Source: Coremacera marginata (taxonomy: Eukaryota; Arthropoda; Insecta; Diptera; Sciomyzidae). From it: a stretch of 64,000 nt of DNA. A program made the translations under genes and the position numbers. The notes beneath the pieces were generated by a model that saw only the letters and a program-made list of their open reading frames with translations, was not told the DNA's origin and did no database searches. This document shows, one piece after another, positions 46,291 through 59,304 of this stretch (the stretch's first letter is position 1; every line of letters starts with the position of its first letter). The stretch is taken from positions 155,140,196 to 155,204,195 of the forward strand of contig OU612044.1 of assembly GCA_914767935.1 (NCBI GenBank), read 5' to 3'.

Positions 46291-49200
46291 GCTCTGTAAA
46301 TAGTTGCACTCAATTGCGGGACACCCTGTATACAAGGCAAGCACATGCTCTGCACCCAATATCGCTCAAACTGTACTTATTTTTGCGATCAGTCTGAAAA
46401 TATGCACAGAAAATTCATTTAATTCTTATCAGTGGCATGATTGTCTTTTATGTATATGCATACTTTCAGGCTGAATATTTTTTGAGAACAGTATGTTGTA
46501 AAACCACTGTAACAATGGCAAAAAATAATTACAGTCTAGCGTTAATGCTTTGATTGGAAATATGATAGGTTTGTAAACAGGCTTATATAGATTATATCTG
46601 ATACTTTTATATCCTACTCTACTCATCACTTGTTTCAATTTACTTGCAAGATAAAATCTTGAATTTTAAGCCTTTCAATATAAGAAATTCAAACAAATAT
46701 AAAGCTATCCTAGTTCAGCAACAAAATGTCTCAAGAGGAAATTATATACTTTCAAAAGAATAATTTATGTGACATAAAAACTAAGTTTATAAAAATTTCC
46801 TAGACCTAGAGAAATTCACACTTGACTTCTATAAGCAAGGTATTTATTACGTTAACCTTCCACTGGGATCTGACCCTTTTCTTAGGCTACGAGTAGTTGT
46901 AACTTGTAAATATATATATTACTTTTTGCTATAGTCATAACACTGCATTCAACTCAACACAACTATATTCTAAAAACGGAAAAAGAGTTCGCATAATTGT
47001 GTGATATATCGCAACAATTTAATTTGGTATCAACCTGAAAAACATGTCTCGAAAAATTAACTTTTTATGATAGATTTTATAGAGACAAACAAAAGTGTAT
47101 ATTAAAAAATTTATAAAAACAGTCATGACATTAGAATAAAAAATATTTAAAACTTTAGTAAATATTTTTGTAAGAGGCATCAATAGCAACAACCTCAAAA
47201 AAAGCAACAACTAAATTTGTTACAAGGCAACGCTGATGTTAGAAAAGTGCAAATAATGACTAGCGTTTAATAACGTTTTTGCCCTGAAGTTGCGTGTATG
47301 CTGTTGATAATCTTAATAAATTAAATTCATTTTGAAAGGTTTATGTTATTTTGTCATTATAGTAGTATGTGATGTTTAAAATTACTCGTAATATAGTAAA
47401 CTGTATGTGAGATGCGATGCTCAAGGAATTCCAGAAATATTTTGCTAATTTTTATGATTTGTTACTTAATTCAAGTTTTCTTTTTTTTTATTTTGTCTAT
47501 CTTAAATATTCTATTGACTATGTTAAGACTAACAACATCATCGTCGCCATTATAATACTCAGCATATCAATCATCCAACAACAATTTTAATGCTATGCTA
47601 TATAAATGCTTATTGCGATTGCTCAAGTGTGCGAATGCTACATGGTCGGCGGTAATGAAAAATGATGAAATCTCATTAAGCGCATGACAAGTAGATGAAG
47701 TTGTTGTTGTTGTTTCGACTTACAAATCACTTATGGGTCTGTATGACATTCTCTTTGATGAAGTAAAATATACATTTATAGAGGCAAAAATTCCTCTGGA
47801 AATAATTTGCTATTTTAATAGACTTTGCTTATTTTGCAATGCGTAATCTCTATAAATAATTTTTTTCAATCATTTGTTTTGATTTGTTAAAATAAACGTA
47901 AACTTTAAACTATGTCTGCTTGAACTCAAAATGTTACTTATTTGAAGTAAATACAAAAGACTTGAGCTGCGAACTCGTTTTGGTTTTTTCTAATTAAACA
48001 TTATATTAAATTTAATTATTAGTCATTAACTTTGATGAGATTACTTCTACAAAATTAAAAGCTTGATAAACAAAATTTTGTTTTTTAGAGCAATTTTTGC
48101 TTTCAAGTTATATTTTATTTATCAAATTATATAGTATTAAAATAGAGTTACAGATTAATCTAAGCTTTGCTTTGTTCTTTTACCATTTGCTACACACAAA
48201 AATCGTGAATCTCTGTTAAATCTTATTCTCATGCCACAAAATATAGCGCATAGTTGATGACTGCAATATTATAAGCTAAACATCATTAATAAGATATTAA
48301 ATTGATGTTATCCGCTATCAGAACAGCTGTTAAAAATTACGTTCTTTTAATTTTTCTAATCATTTTGGTTGATGTAGATGCCAGATTTGATTGATGACAT
48401 TAACTTAGGAATGAAAATTTCATGCTCAGTAGTAGAGAATTAGTGTGAGTTTAAATAAATTTAATTTGTGTTCTTTTGCAGTCAATAGCTCTGAGAAGAT
48501 TTTTTTAAGACATTTTGAAGTTTTCTTAATGACTGTTGTCTATAATAAAATTGTTTATAAAAGTTGTTTTATTTTAATGTTAATTAATCAAGATTTAAGC
48601 GTGTAGGAAAAGATTCTGTTCACAAATTTTTGAAAAGAATATGTTGGAAAAATGTAGCAAAAAGTTGTTTGCTGTGTAGTTCATTTATTTATTTAACAAT
48701 AATACAAGTACAAATATTTAATATTTACTCATCATTTAAACATCATTGTTAAATAGAATTCAAAAGCCACACAACCAAAACCTTGGGAACGAACTTGAGC
48801 AACAAAATCAACAAGTCAATTAAGAATAATAAATATTTAAATATAAAAATATTAAAAATACTTAAACCGTTTTTACAAGTAATACAAAAGCTTTTTAGTA
48901 CAACTTCAACCACAAAAGCTTTAAAGACTTCTGCTGTTTGTGTATTGATATGCAAACCAGTGATTGTATTTGATTTATTACGCTTGATGGAAGAAATATG
49001 TTCGAAATGGCGGAAATCATTGGTTTTTGCAAAATAGTTTTATTAGAGAAAAAATGTTATGTGTCCAATTTTTTTTGGCTCATAGTGTGAAACATTATAG
49101 TAAGTACTATAAGTAAATACTTGAGATTACAAATTAGTTAAAAACGGAAAACGGAGTGAAAACGGGAAAAAATCCAAGACCGTAACAAATTAAAAATTGG

Positions 49201-50439
49201 GATCAAACTGATAGCTGCAATCATGTCAAGTTAAATCAAGTGAGAGCCAGCTAGAGACACGAAGTCAGAGTCTGGTTGAGATTTACATTCCTTTTCTACC
49301 AGCTTAACAAAACTCACCACATTAACAAAATAGTTAATATTAACAAGTTGTTAATGTTCCGTATTCTGGTAAAAATTTAAAAGCTCTTTTCTTTACAATT
49401 TTGTTAATTGCAGAAAGTATCTCAACAACGACAACATAATCTCAACATTTATGTGTTTAGCTAGAGAACTGTTGTGCAAATAATAAAAATAATATAAATT
49501 ATAATATAATATTGAATTAAAATTAATAAGACTGTAAAAAATGGAAGAATTTTTACGTCTTTTAAGTTTTGATAATGAAGAAGATCAACGAAAGGAAAAA
49601 ATTGAACGACGCGCTATTTAAAACGTCTTCGAAATGAAAATGATTCATTCATTCTATCTCTTTATATATTTTTTTTATTTCTATCCAACTCTAAATACAA
49701 TTAAATACCGGAATGAAAAACCCAAATATAATAATATACATACATATGCCAGCCAAAAGTTGAGGGTGCTGGCGGCAAAAATTGTATATAATATAGGAGC
49801 TGCTCCTGCGTGGTTCACTCAAACTTTGTTTGGCTATTGAAAAAATTTAATTTTGTGTTTTAAATACAAAAAATCTTCAGATTACTTTAGTCTTTGCATT
49901 TTCATTTTGCAAGCTGATGTAATAAAATTTCATCGAAAAACAGCTGGCGATTGAATCCTATGAGTTTCACATTCTCACCACTCATGGTGAACTTTTTGTG
50001 CTTTTTAGAGCTTTCAAATTGTAAATGATTTTTTAGAATATGAACATTAACATTACATAACAATAATATTAACAAGAGCTCCTTGTTAAGTTAACAAGCA
50101 GAATAGAGCTGTTAGAGTCAGTGTCAAGCACAGAGTCAAGGTCAATAGTAAATATTAATAAATAAAAGTAAATCGTTAAATAGTTAAATCAAATATAGTA
50201 AAAATCAGAGTTAAAATTAAAGTCAAAGTAAATATTCGATAGTCAATAGTAAATGATTTACAATCAAATATTAGATAATAGACAAAAGTTAAAAGTTAGT
50301 TATCATTTATCAGGTGCAAAAAATCAAAACTTGAAAATCATTAGTCAGTAGTCAAAACTCAACAGGCAATAGTTAATAGTCAATAAGGGAAAAATTGACA
50401 ATAAAATTTTAAAAAAAAAAAAAAAACACAGGTGCGTCG
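46291..50439. other. Long AT-rich stretch, no gene identified
   Basis: This is the longest stretch with few recognisable repeats. 47540-47760 is more complex and contains (GTTGTT)n near 47700. At 49541-49621 a short plus-strand frame reads MEEFLRLLSFDNEEDQRKEK. It vaguely recalls the N-terminus of Harbinger-type proteins, but it stops at once and nothing else supports it. The flanks at 49300-49370 and 50050-50110 are rich in TTAACAAG/TTGTTAAC, possibly an old element. The region lies in the last ZP intron, so control elements are possible. Confidence 0.35.
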
Positions 50440-51357
50440 TTGGACACACGAGAGAAGCGAAGCTTTTTCACAGTTTCATACACACAGAGGAAACATTTAA
50501 AATTATAAAATTTTCGGATATAATTTGCCTAAACTTTCGGCCATTATTTTGTCATTAGGCAATTTATGCTAGAACTTGTGTGTTCTGTTGAAGGCCTTCT
50601 GCTAAAATGGGTCGCCGTAGATTTAAGGCTATATTTAAAAAAAGAATGGGTATCATAACCTGAGGTAAGTTATACTTATACTAGTGAAGATTTCCTTAGG
50701 CCTTTGCAACAAGCGCTTGCGTTGTTCTCTTAGGATTTGTTTGTTTTTTTCATCTTTTTAGCTTTGTTTAGCACCTTTTTCACTTTTTTATTTTTCTGTT
50801 TTTAATCAACTCAATTTTTATTTAATATCAACTCATCAGTAGTCTTGCGTGGTTTCCGCTGTAGTACACTAAGCTGTTTTATGTTCTACTTGTTTCGACA
50901 GTGTAACGAATAAATTCCTGCGAAATACATGCACGTCAGTACAAATGATAAGAAAAGGAAAGCAAATAATGACCGCGTATGACAGAAAGAGTAGCAATGA
51001 GAGAAAATATTGTAAGAACCCCAATTTGCTTTTGCCCAAGTATCTTTGACATTTTATACAATTTTGGCATGACCAAGTTGACAAATTTCTTAGCCTTCAT
51101 ACAAAAATAGTTACCCAAGTCATTTTAGGCAAAACGCCGTAGGTATTTTTCTGTGTGTTGATTTGATAATTTAATGGATTTTTTTTAAATAATTTATATT
51201 AAAAAATTTAAAGCAATATTAAAAATCTTAAAAAAACACACGTTAAATATATCACCAGTAAATTTTATTACATTTCATTATTATTTTATTATTCCAACTT
51301 TATTATACCAACAACAGCACAAGCGCCTCCACATAAAAAAAAAAAAAAATATTACTT

Positions 51358-51428
51358 CGCCCACCGTGAGGATCGATCCCATGACCCATTGATTAATAAA
51401 CCAACACTCTTTCCACTGAGCCAAACAA
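51358..51428 (-). other. tRNA-like module
   Basis: The minus strand has TGGCTCAGTGG (A-box-like, 51413-51423), TTGGTTTATTAATCAATGG and GGATCGATCC (B-box-like, 51370-51379). Arm pairing is poor, so it is not called as a tRNA gene. Confidence 0.5.
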
Positions 51429-52003
51429 CTCTGTTGAATTTATTGTTGATTTAATATTAAATATATAACTGCAGCTATGTTAACAAATGTTAACAGATGG
51501 CTTACCAAATTGAGGATGATGACCAGTGTTGTTACTTGCAAATTTTAGATAGTGGTAGGTTGAGTCTAAAATGAGTGGTGCATTTTAAAAAACGTTGGAA
51601 TATATTTTTCTTCTTAAGGAAAAATTCGACTGAAATCCTATAGCGAAACAAATCATAAGAAGTATACCATAAAGCAAGTTTTTTCACGCTGAATTAGTTT
51701 TATTGCAAATAATTCTCATTTATTGCAAATATATTAAAAAGTAATAGATTTTAAAAAAATTCAAATAGTGGTAAAAACCAAATTTTACTAGATTTGCCAC
51801 AATTGTGGAAAAGTGGCAATACTGATGATTCTTGTAGCAAGTGGTTTAGCAGCTACCCAAACCATAAAAATCATTGAATCAACTCTAGTAGCAAGTGGCT
51901 TAGCAGCTACCCAAACCACACAACTACATTAATATATTATTGGATGTGCTGCAACATAGCTTCAATTGCACTTAATTCCGAATCAATGCTTCTGCGTGAA
52001 GAA

Positions 52004-52077
52004 GGTGTTTGGCTGAGTGGATAGAGTAAAGATCTCCAATCGGAGGTTGACGGGTTCGAATCCACACGGCAGGCGGA
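52004..52077 (+). other. tRNA-like module with perfect B box
   Basis: TGGCTGAGTGG (52010-52020) resembles an A box. GGTTCGAATCC (52053-52063) is an exact B-box consensus. CTCCAATCGGAG could form an anticodon-like stem. T-arm and acceptor pairing is incomplete, so a repeat-borne tRNA-like sequence is more likely than a true tRNA. Confidence 0.55.
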
Positions 52078-52240
52078 GAAATGTTTTTTTATATTTTATA
52101 TATTAAATTGTCTTGTTATAAAAACGCAGAAACAAAGAAACCTTATAAAATTCTAAGAAAAAATCTGTCGAAAATTTTTCAGATTTCACTCTAAGCAAAT
52201 CACAGAACGAGAAGTAAAAAGCTTCGCTTAAAAAAAAAAT

Positions 52241-53095
52241 AGGGAAGGGGGACTGCCGACCCAAGTTAAACCTTGAAGCTATGAAATAATATTGTTTTTT
52301 TTTTTAATTTTATTTGTTTTTTTTTAATTAGCTAATTAATTGCTAGAATTTATTGTAGTTTCAAATCATTCATATTCTAATTTTTTTATTATATCGCGAA
52401 AAGGTTACAAAAGACTTATGGTAACGAAAGTAAGAAACAAAAATATTTGACTAAAATTTTCTCTAAGTAACGTGTAAAAAGAGTATCGATTGTCGAATTA
52501 TATTATGAAGTAATACTGAGTTTTCAATCATTGCACTAGTCAAACCAAATGCTTATTATTATTTTTTAACCTTCAACATTTCTACCGAACACACCTCCCC
52601 TTATCTGGCATCTTTATTTGGGTCTCCACACAAGAAACACAAAAACCGTCAAATATATTTTATATCTCTCCCAAATCGACCTCCAGAGGAGTGAAACATG
52701 TGAGTTGAACCTATTATTTTTTGTTCTCCAACATTTCTACTGAATACACCTCCCCCCATCTGGGGGTCCCCATACAAAACACTCTAGAAATGTCGATTAT
52801 AGTCCATAGCTCTCATAAAAGTTGGTCCTATTATAGTTTGTCCTTCGTTATTTCTTTTGATCACACTTATCCTAATAGTTAATTAATTTCAGGAATTAAT
52901 TCTGGTTTCAAATCATTCATATTGTAATTTTTTTATTATATCACAAAAAGGTTACAATAGACTTAAGGAAACAAAAATATTAGACTGAATTTCCCTAAGT
53001 ATCGTGCAAAAAAAGCATCGGTTGTAATTTTATATTATTTAGTAGTTCTGAGTTTTCGTTCATTGGACATAGTCAAACCGAATGCTTCATTAAAA
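52241..53095. repeat. Dispersed repeat copies 2 and 3 around an inverted piece of the 29 kb array
   Basis: 52340-52555 and 52885-53095 are direct copies (GTTTCAAATCATTCATATT, TTTTTTATTATATC.C.AAAAGGTTACAA, TAGTCAAACC.AATGCTT). Between them, 52560-52870 holds units of the 29 kb tandem repeat in inverse orientation (AACATTTCTACTGAATACAC, CTCCCCCCATCTGG, ATCTCTCCCAAATCGACCTC). The start at 52245 matches the repeat at 43590. Confidence 0.75.
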
Positions 53096-53269
53096 AATTA
53101 GTGGTATATTTTTATCGTCTGCAAAGTTAATATTGGAGTCTCCACTAAGTATCATAGGAACATCGGCAAATTTTTCGGTAAATCTTTTTTCGAGTATTAT
53201 AAAACCATCAGATAAGAAAATAATCTCTCCCGAATTGATAACTACAGATATATGCCCTGGTCTTATCAT

Positions 53270-53480
53270 TTTTTAAACCTTGTTTGGAGTCGTTGTCCTG
53301 TTGGGAAATTCACAGTGAAGGCATATTGACCTTTCCATACAATAAATTTTCGTACATATTTTCTATAAATATAGGTTCTCTCTCATAGCTCTTTGTTCAT
53401 ATTTTCTTTTATCCAACAAATTAGATCGACTCCGATACATTGCATTGCCAAATTTTAATGTTTCCACCGCCGACAGTTAT
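53270..53480 (-). pseudogene. Second Tc1-like transposase remnant
   Basis: The minus strand shows GGGNIKIWQCNV at about 53480 and, after ~190 bp of decayed sequence, ISQQDNDSKQG. These correspond to the GGG...W-GC and FQQDNDPKH(T/S) boxes of Tc1 transposases at about the usual spacing. It is not obviously the same subfamily as 17150-18127. Heavily broken. Confidence 0.65.
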
Positions 53481-54860
53481 TGCCTTAATTGTTCCTAGGA
53501 ATAAGTTCTTGGTTCCTGCCTCTTCGTAGAAAGTTCTACCGTCGGAATCGAATAAATTTCGGTCGGACGGACAGAATCTGGTTTAACATGTACACCTGGG
53601 CTTAAGTACTTGGGTCTTCCAGACCTAGGGTAATAGTTCATGAAACAGACCACCATGAACTTTGTGTTGAACCACAACACGGACCCGTTTACGTTTTAAC
53701 TAGTAAAACATACGGGGCATCCGGTGTAGCAACACGAACATGAAAGCCGTTTCACAAACACAAAGCATCACCCAGTGTCCTGCTGATTAGGAGCATTATG
53801 TAATAAATTACATACTGCCCATAATAGCAGTACCAGTTTAGACTTCAGTAGTGACGTACTTACCATCCATCTACTGGTGGAGACGAGACCTACCCAATCT
53901 CTTGCATATTAAAACATATATGCCAGCCCGGTCATTCCACTGCGCGACCCCGCCGGTCAATCTAGACCTGTGTAGCATTCACACAACCACAACCAGTACG
54001 AGACTCCCCGAAGGGCCAACCCACGACAGTCATCTGGGCAACTCGATTCCGTGAATGAGGATCCACAACATCCCCGCTAAAAGACCAAGAATACACTAAT
54101 GCAATTACGAAGAAGTGCATTTTTATGCATGATCGTGATCAATGAGCACTGAAAGGGCCATTTTAATAGCTCATAGCTGCCGGCTCAGTTGCAAACTATT
54201 ATTCATGACTGGTACCTACAGAGGAGGGCCTTTTGTTGCCACTCTTACTCTGGCAGTCCGGATGATCTAAGGATCTCAACATCCAGATAGAGTATTGTCC
54301 TTGTTCTCAGGGACTGCCGTGCTCAGTATGGGAACTCAAGTTTACAACCCATTTCTATACTTCCCTCAGTGACTGCCGTGCCAGTTTGAGGGGGCGAGTC
54401 AAAACGCCGATAAGCAAACCCCAAGGAAAGCCAGAGCTTCGACATATGAAGCACGCATGCCAAAACACACACATCCATATTTTATCGGCCGATTTAAGAT
54501 CCCAGTGCGGTGAATAGATAGGGTCTACCCCATTTGACGGGTAAAACTGTCCCCGTACTAACAAGTTTTTAAGGTCAATTGCTATACCTTCGCAGGCTTG
54601 TTTCATATCGATATACCCAATATGACCTGCTACCAAGATGGGCGTCACCCCCAGCTCTTGGTTAGCCCTATCAGTTTTTACGTTTGCAGGGCGTATCCTA
54701 TCCTATCCTGCAGGGCGTAGCCGCTGACTGCCCGTGGTACCAGTTTTAAAGTCATTGGTCAGTCCTCGTAGCACTAGCCCCGGCTACTCCCAGTTTTAGC
54801 CCATCACAGCTCTGGACTGGTCACCAATCTTTGGGTCGGACACTAATATAAGGGGTAAAA
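53481..54860. other. GC-richer insert of unknown origin with a 97-codon frame
   Basis: Base composition changes sharply from the AT-rich surroundings. The phrases GGGACTGCCGTGCTCAGT, AGTGACTGCCGTGCCAGT and TGACTGCCCGTGGTACCAG recur near 54310, 54368 and 54727, and (ATCCT)3-like sequence lies near 54695. The minus-strand frame 54355-54648 (MTPILVAGHIGYIDMKQACE..., ending LARQSLREV) is uninterrupted for 97 codons but I recognise no domain. It may be the leader or an end of a retroelement; I cannot name it. Confidence 0.4.
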
Positions 54861-57303
54861 GGATTTTTTGAATATATGTAAATAGTTGCCACCGAGAAAA
54901 AAAAAATGTTGAAGATGAAATCAACAGCCATCACATGATAGCCACAACAGTCAGAAATTTTTTTCTTTCGAGTTAATGCGGCTTAAGCTAAATTGTTAAC
55001 CTCTTTTGTGTGCATGCTTTTCTTAAATCTGGCCGATAATCTATTTATTGAAGCACAAACAACCTCATTGAAGACTTTACGTGTCTTGTATTAGATATAA
55101 GCGAACGTGGCAATGTCTAAATTAAGCACATCAAGCAAGAACAACAACAGCAACTACTATGATATGGAGACGTTTGTGTCATTAATGCTCAATTTTTTTT
55201 TTTATTTGCTATGCATTTTATTGCTATTTTATTTAATGCTACTACATTTCTTTCTTAACAACTACACCAACAACAACAAAAACAACAACAACAAAACAAC
55301 AACAAGAACAACAACAACAAACCAATAGCAATAAAAATAATAACAACAAAAACAGCAAGAACGACAACAATAACAACAAAAAATTCTTTAACCAACACTG
55401 CTTGGCAAACATTGCATAGAGTGCGTGTTTCTCAATTACTTTAGCTGTTGAGAATTACACATAACTGTTGCTGCAATGTTCTGTGCTAATTTTATATTGA
55501 GGTAGCAATAAATAAGTTGATGAGATTCTTCATGTGTGCGTCTTTCAACCGTCTATACCATACAGCGTGTGGTATAGAACCTTTTAAGAACGGAAGTTAA
55601 AATGAGCTCATCGTTAGGTTTTTAAGCGGAAATTCACCATCAGTTGGGAATTTTATTTTGCGGTAATTATTAATATATTAGCAATCACTCAAGAGAGATA
55701 AACACGTCAAAAACAATTTCTGTCATATGAGCTCTGAGTGTGAGTTTCTAAGCAAGTTTGTTGCTTAAGTCTTTTGTTTTATGTACAAGCACAGATTCAA
55801 GTTCAATGCCTATTATTAGCTTATATATTTAAAAATGAAAAAAAAAAATTTAGACGTGTCAAAATAACACATTTTCTTAAGCATGCTCAATAGCTTGGGA
55901 GTTTCTTAATAAACAGTTATTTCCTTTATATGTTTTTTCTCATATTAACTTGCACGATCATGCACATCAACATGTTATTTTCTTTGCTACCTAACATGTC
56001 ATTATCATGCTCTTAAAATTATGTTTGTCATCATTTCCAACTAACTGTACTTTAAGCTACTTTGTTATGCTTTTCAACGGATAAAGAAAAAAAAAAACAT
56101 AACTGAGAAGCTTTATTGTCCACTGCTATTCTTAGCAACTGACTATTTTCTATAATAAAAGAAATTATAACGCATCAAAATTAGCTGATGACAATAACAA
56201 ATACCGTTATATAATTTAAATGACCATGACGTTATATTTATACCTGCATGTGGTAAGTTTTAGTAATATTAAGTACAGTGCTTGAAAAGTTACACCGTAA
56301 CGAACGACTTAAGCAACAAACGTGTTTTGGGCTTAAATGCATTTTTCTCAAATTAAGTCTCATTGATATGTATTCTGTAATAATAACAACTGTTGTCGGT
56401 GTGTAAAAGATCATCCGCGAACATGATATTTAATTGCTGACACCTAAATACGAGTATATTGAGCTAATATTAATAGTGACCTAAACTGTGTCGCTTTAGA
56501 TGTCACCTGCTAAGACGATAATTTTTTCACGCTCTTTTAACATTTATCAGCGCTTCGCATGTGCCTGTGGTTCATTATTTTTAATCTTTTCTAGGTCGTC
56601 CGTGGCCAAGCACGTAGGTGTTAATGTAGCAGCAACCTTCAGTGCTTATATGTTCAACTACCTTTTTTGTTTTATTTTCATGGTCAAGCGATGAGTCTTG
56701 TTATTGAATCTCAGTTCGAAAAAATGTCAACATCTTGACGATTTTAACTTTGTAGAAGCATAAGATTGCAGTAGAACACATGATTTCTTGTGAAACGCAA
56801 TTGATTTTCGAATAAATTAATGCATCCATATTTGTGATCGTGCTTGTGTATATCGAAGTATGTATGATAAACAAATAACTAAATAAACTAATTTTTAAAA
56901 ATTTTATTAAATGTAAAAATTTGTGCCTAACTAAAATTTATTATATATTCACCATGGTCACCCAGAGCGGATTGAACTCGGAACCTTTGACTTATTGTAT
57001 TTCTATTATTGAAATATAAAAACGTGTGATGACAAATTTGTTTTTTTATGTTCGAGATTTATATGGTTAAAACTCTTCTTGAACGCTTCCTAATGAACGC
57101 ATTTAACTAAATGAGCTTCTCTAAAGATGTCTTCGTGTTAAAAATTTAAAGCAAAAATATTTTCTTTTATTTAAAAAATATAAGCTTATTAAAATAGAAA
57201 ATATCTCATAAGATTATATCTCAAGAGATTCTCATAAGAGATTCTATTTAAAAATATAAACGATAAGATTCTGTGAAAATGTTGCAAAATTGTGTTTCTT
57301 TTT
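54861..57303. other. Mostly unique sequence with a CAA-rich microsatellite
   Basis: No exon was found. It is among the less repetitive parts of the window and lies in the last ZP intron, so it could contain control DNA. Confidence 0.4.
55255..55382. repeat. Imperfect (CAA)n microsatellite
   Basis: ACAACAACAAAAACAACAAC-type tract, interrupted, about 125 bp. The poly-Asn/Thr frame over it is not a gene. Confidence 0.9.
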
Positions 57304-59304
57304 AACCGATTTCAAAAAGGAGGAGGTTCTCAAGTTCGTCGGTTTCTCTGTTTTTTTTTTTTTTTTTTTTTTTTTTAAATGTATGTACATCGATAACTCC
57401 TAAACCATATGCCTGATTGCCATACTTTTTGGGGAACAGATAGATATCATAAGCATGGAGGTGCCCGTACAAAAGTGGGCGGTATTCGACAACTGGGCGT
57501 GGCAATAATAGCTCTCGGAATTCTAGATACTACTGTACCTCGGACAATATTGACACTAGGGTACTGCAATTTAGTGTAGGGGTAGGCACAATTATTACAA
57601 ATTATGGGCAAGAAAATGGGCGCAATTCGACAAATGAGCGTGGCAGTATTAGAAAAACAGTGTATCTTGAATAATTTTGAGGCTAGAGTACTGCAATTTA
57701 GTATAGGGGTAGGCATTATTATTACAAATTATCGTCAATAAATAGGGCGTTATTCGACACATGGGCATGGCAGTATTATAAAAACACTGTATCTCGAATA
57801 ATATGGACACTAGGGTACTGAAATTTAGTGTAGGGGTAGACACAATATTAGAAAAAGAGTATATCTCGAATAATATTGATACTATAGTACTGCAATTTGG
57901 TATAGGAGTAGGCATTATTAGTACAAATTACGGTTAATAAAGTGGGCGGTATTCGACTACTGGGAGTGGCAATATTAGAAAAACAGTGTATCTCGAATAA
58001 TATTGACACTAGGGCACTGAAATTTATTGTAGTAGGGGGGTAGGCAGAATTATTAAAAATTAGGGTCAATAAAGTTAGCGTCATTTGACAAATGGGCGTG
58101 GCAATACTAGATCTCGCAATACTAGATACTACTGTATCTCGAATAATATGGACACTACGGCACTGAAATTTAGTGTGGGGGTAGGCACAATTATTACAAA
58201 TTACCGTCAATAAAATGGGCGTTATTCGACAAATGGGCGTGGCAATATTAGAAAAAGAGTATATCTCGAATAATATTGATATTATGGTACTGCAATTTGG
58301 TATAGGGTAGGCATCATTAGTATAAATTACGGTCAAGAAAGTGGGCGGAATTCGACTACTGTGCGTGGAAATATTAGAAAAACAGTGTATCTCGAATAAT
58401 ATTGACACTAGGGCACTGAAATTTATTGTAGTACAGGGGTTGGCAGAATTATTAAAAGTAACGGTCAATAAAGCAGGCGTTATTCGATAAATGGGCGTGG
58501 CAATACTAGATAAACACTATCTCAGTTAATATTGACGCTGGGGTACTGAAATAAAGTACAGTGGTAGGCACAATTATTAGGAATAACGCTCAAGAAAGTG
58601 GGCGCTTATTTAAAAAAGGGCGTGGCAATATTAGAAAAACACTATATCTCGAATTATATTGACACCAGGATAATAAAACTTGTTACAAGAATGGGTATAA
58701 TAATTTCAAAACACTTGATATCTAATTTAAATTTAAGAGACAGATACTTGAAATAACCAACAAACTTTCAGAATTTAATAGAACAAATTTTTTCAGAACA
58801 ATTGCATTTATGTTGTTTATACACTTTTTTCGCAAATTTAGCATATTCTCTAAAAAGGAAGAAATAAAAACTTTTTTTGAAAAAAAGCAACTGACTACAA
58901 AATCACTACAAAGTAAAAAATAATTTTAAAAACACTTTTCCTTTTAATTTCTTGGTCATATTTGACAATTTATTTAAACATATTATTATATATGAAATCT
59001 TATTATTTAAATTTTTTCTTATTTGTTTTATTATCATAAATATATTAATTTCTTGATGAATACAAATGCTTTGAAGTTGGCGCTTCTGATAAAAAGTCTG
59101 ACTATATTAGCGCCGACCTTAAAAGCTTTTGTATTCATCATCAATTAATATATTTATGATAATAAAACAAATAAGAAAAAATTTAAATCATAAGATTTCA
59201 TATATAATAATATGTTTAAATAAATTGTCAAACATGACCAAGAAATTAAAAGGAAAAGTGTTTTTAAAATTATTTTTTACTTTGTAGTGATTTTGTAGTA
59301 GGTT
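57304..59304. mobile_element. AACCGAC element, copy 2 (tandem array plus palindrome)
   Basis: Same plan as 22825-24472. It begins AACCGATTTCAAAAAGGAGG with hairpin GTTCGTCGGTT and a long T-run. About nine ~128 bp units follow (landmarks near 57478, 57617, 57744, 57942, 58078, 58217, 58345, 58474 and 58600). The palindrome is at 58887-59304 (AACTGACTACAAAATCACTA ... TAGTGATTTTGTAGTAGGTT). Antisense frames of 87-206 codons across the array are repeat artefacts with a ~43-residue period. Confidence 0.87.

Larger units (their letters stand above)
50440..52240. mobile_element. Inverted-repeat region with divergent tRNA-like modules
   Basis: AGAAGCGAAGCTTTTTCAC at about 50452 is the inverse of AGTAAAAAGCTTCGCTT at about 52220, giving outer arms. 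Inside, CACACAGAGGAAA (50484) and TTTTTCTGTGTG (ending about 51158) may be the ends of a nested element like that at 12611. Two tRNA-like blocks occur at 51358-51428 (minus) and 52004-52077 (plus). A 54 bp unit (GTAGCAAGTGGTTTAGCAGC...) is partly duplicated at 51834 and 51888. Confidence 0.5.

Noticed and set aside
49541..49840. Harbinger-type protein start (MEEFLRLLSFDNEEDQ)
   Set aside because: Only about 26 codons before a stop, no downstream nuclease domain and no convincing terminal repeats.
57447..58468. Antisense frames of 87-206 codons with a repeating MPTP.PNCSTIVSILFEI pattern
   Set aside because: They follow the ~128 bp tandem array of the AACCGAC element, and the protein repeats with the DNA period.
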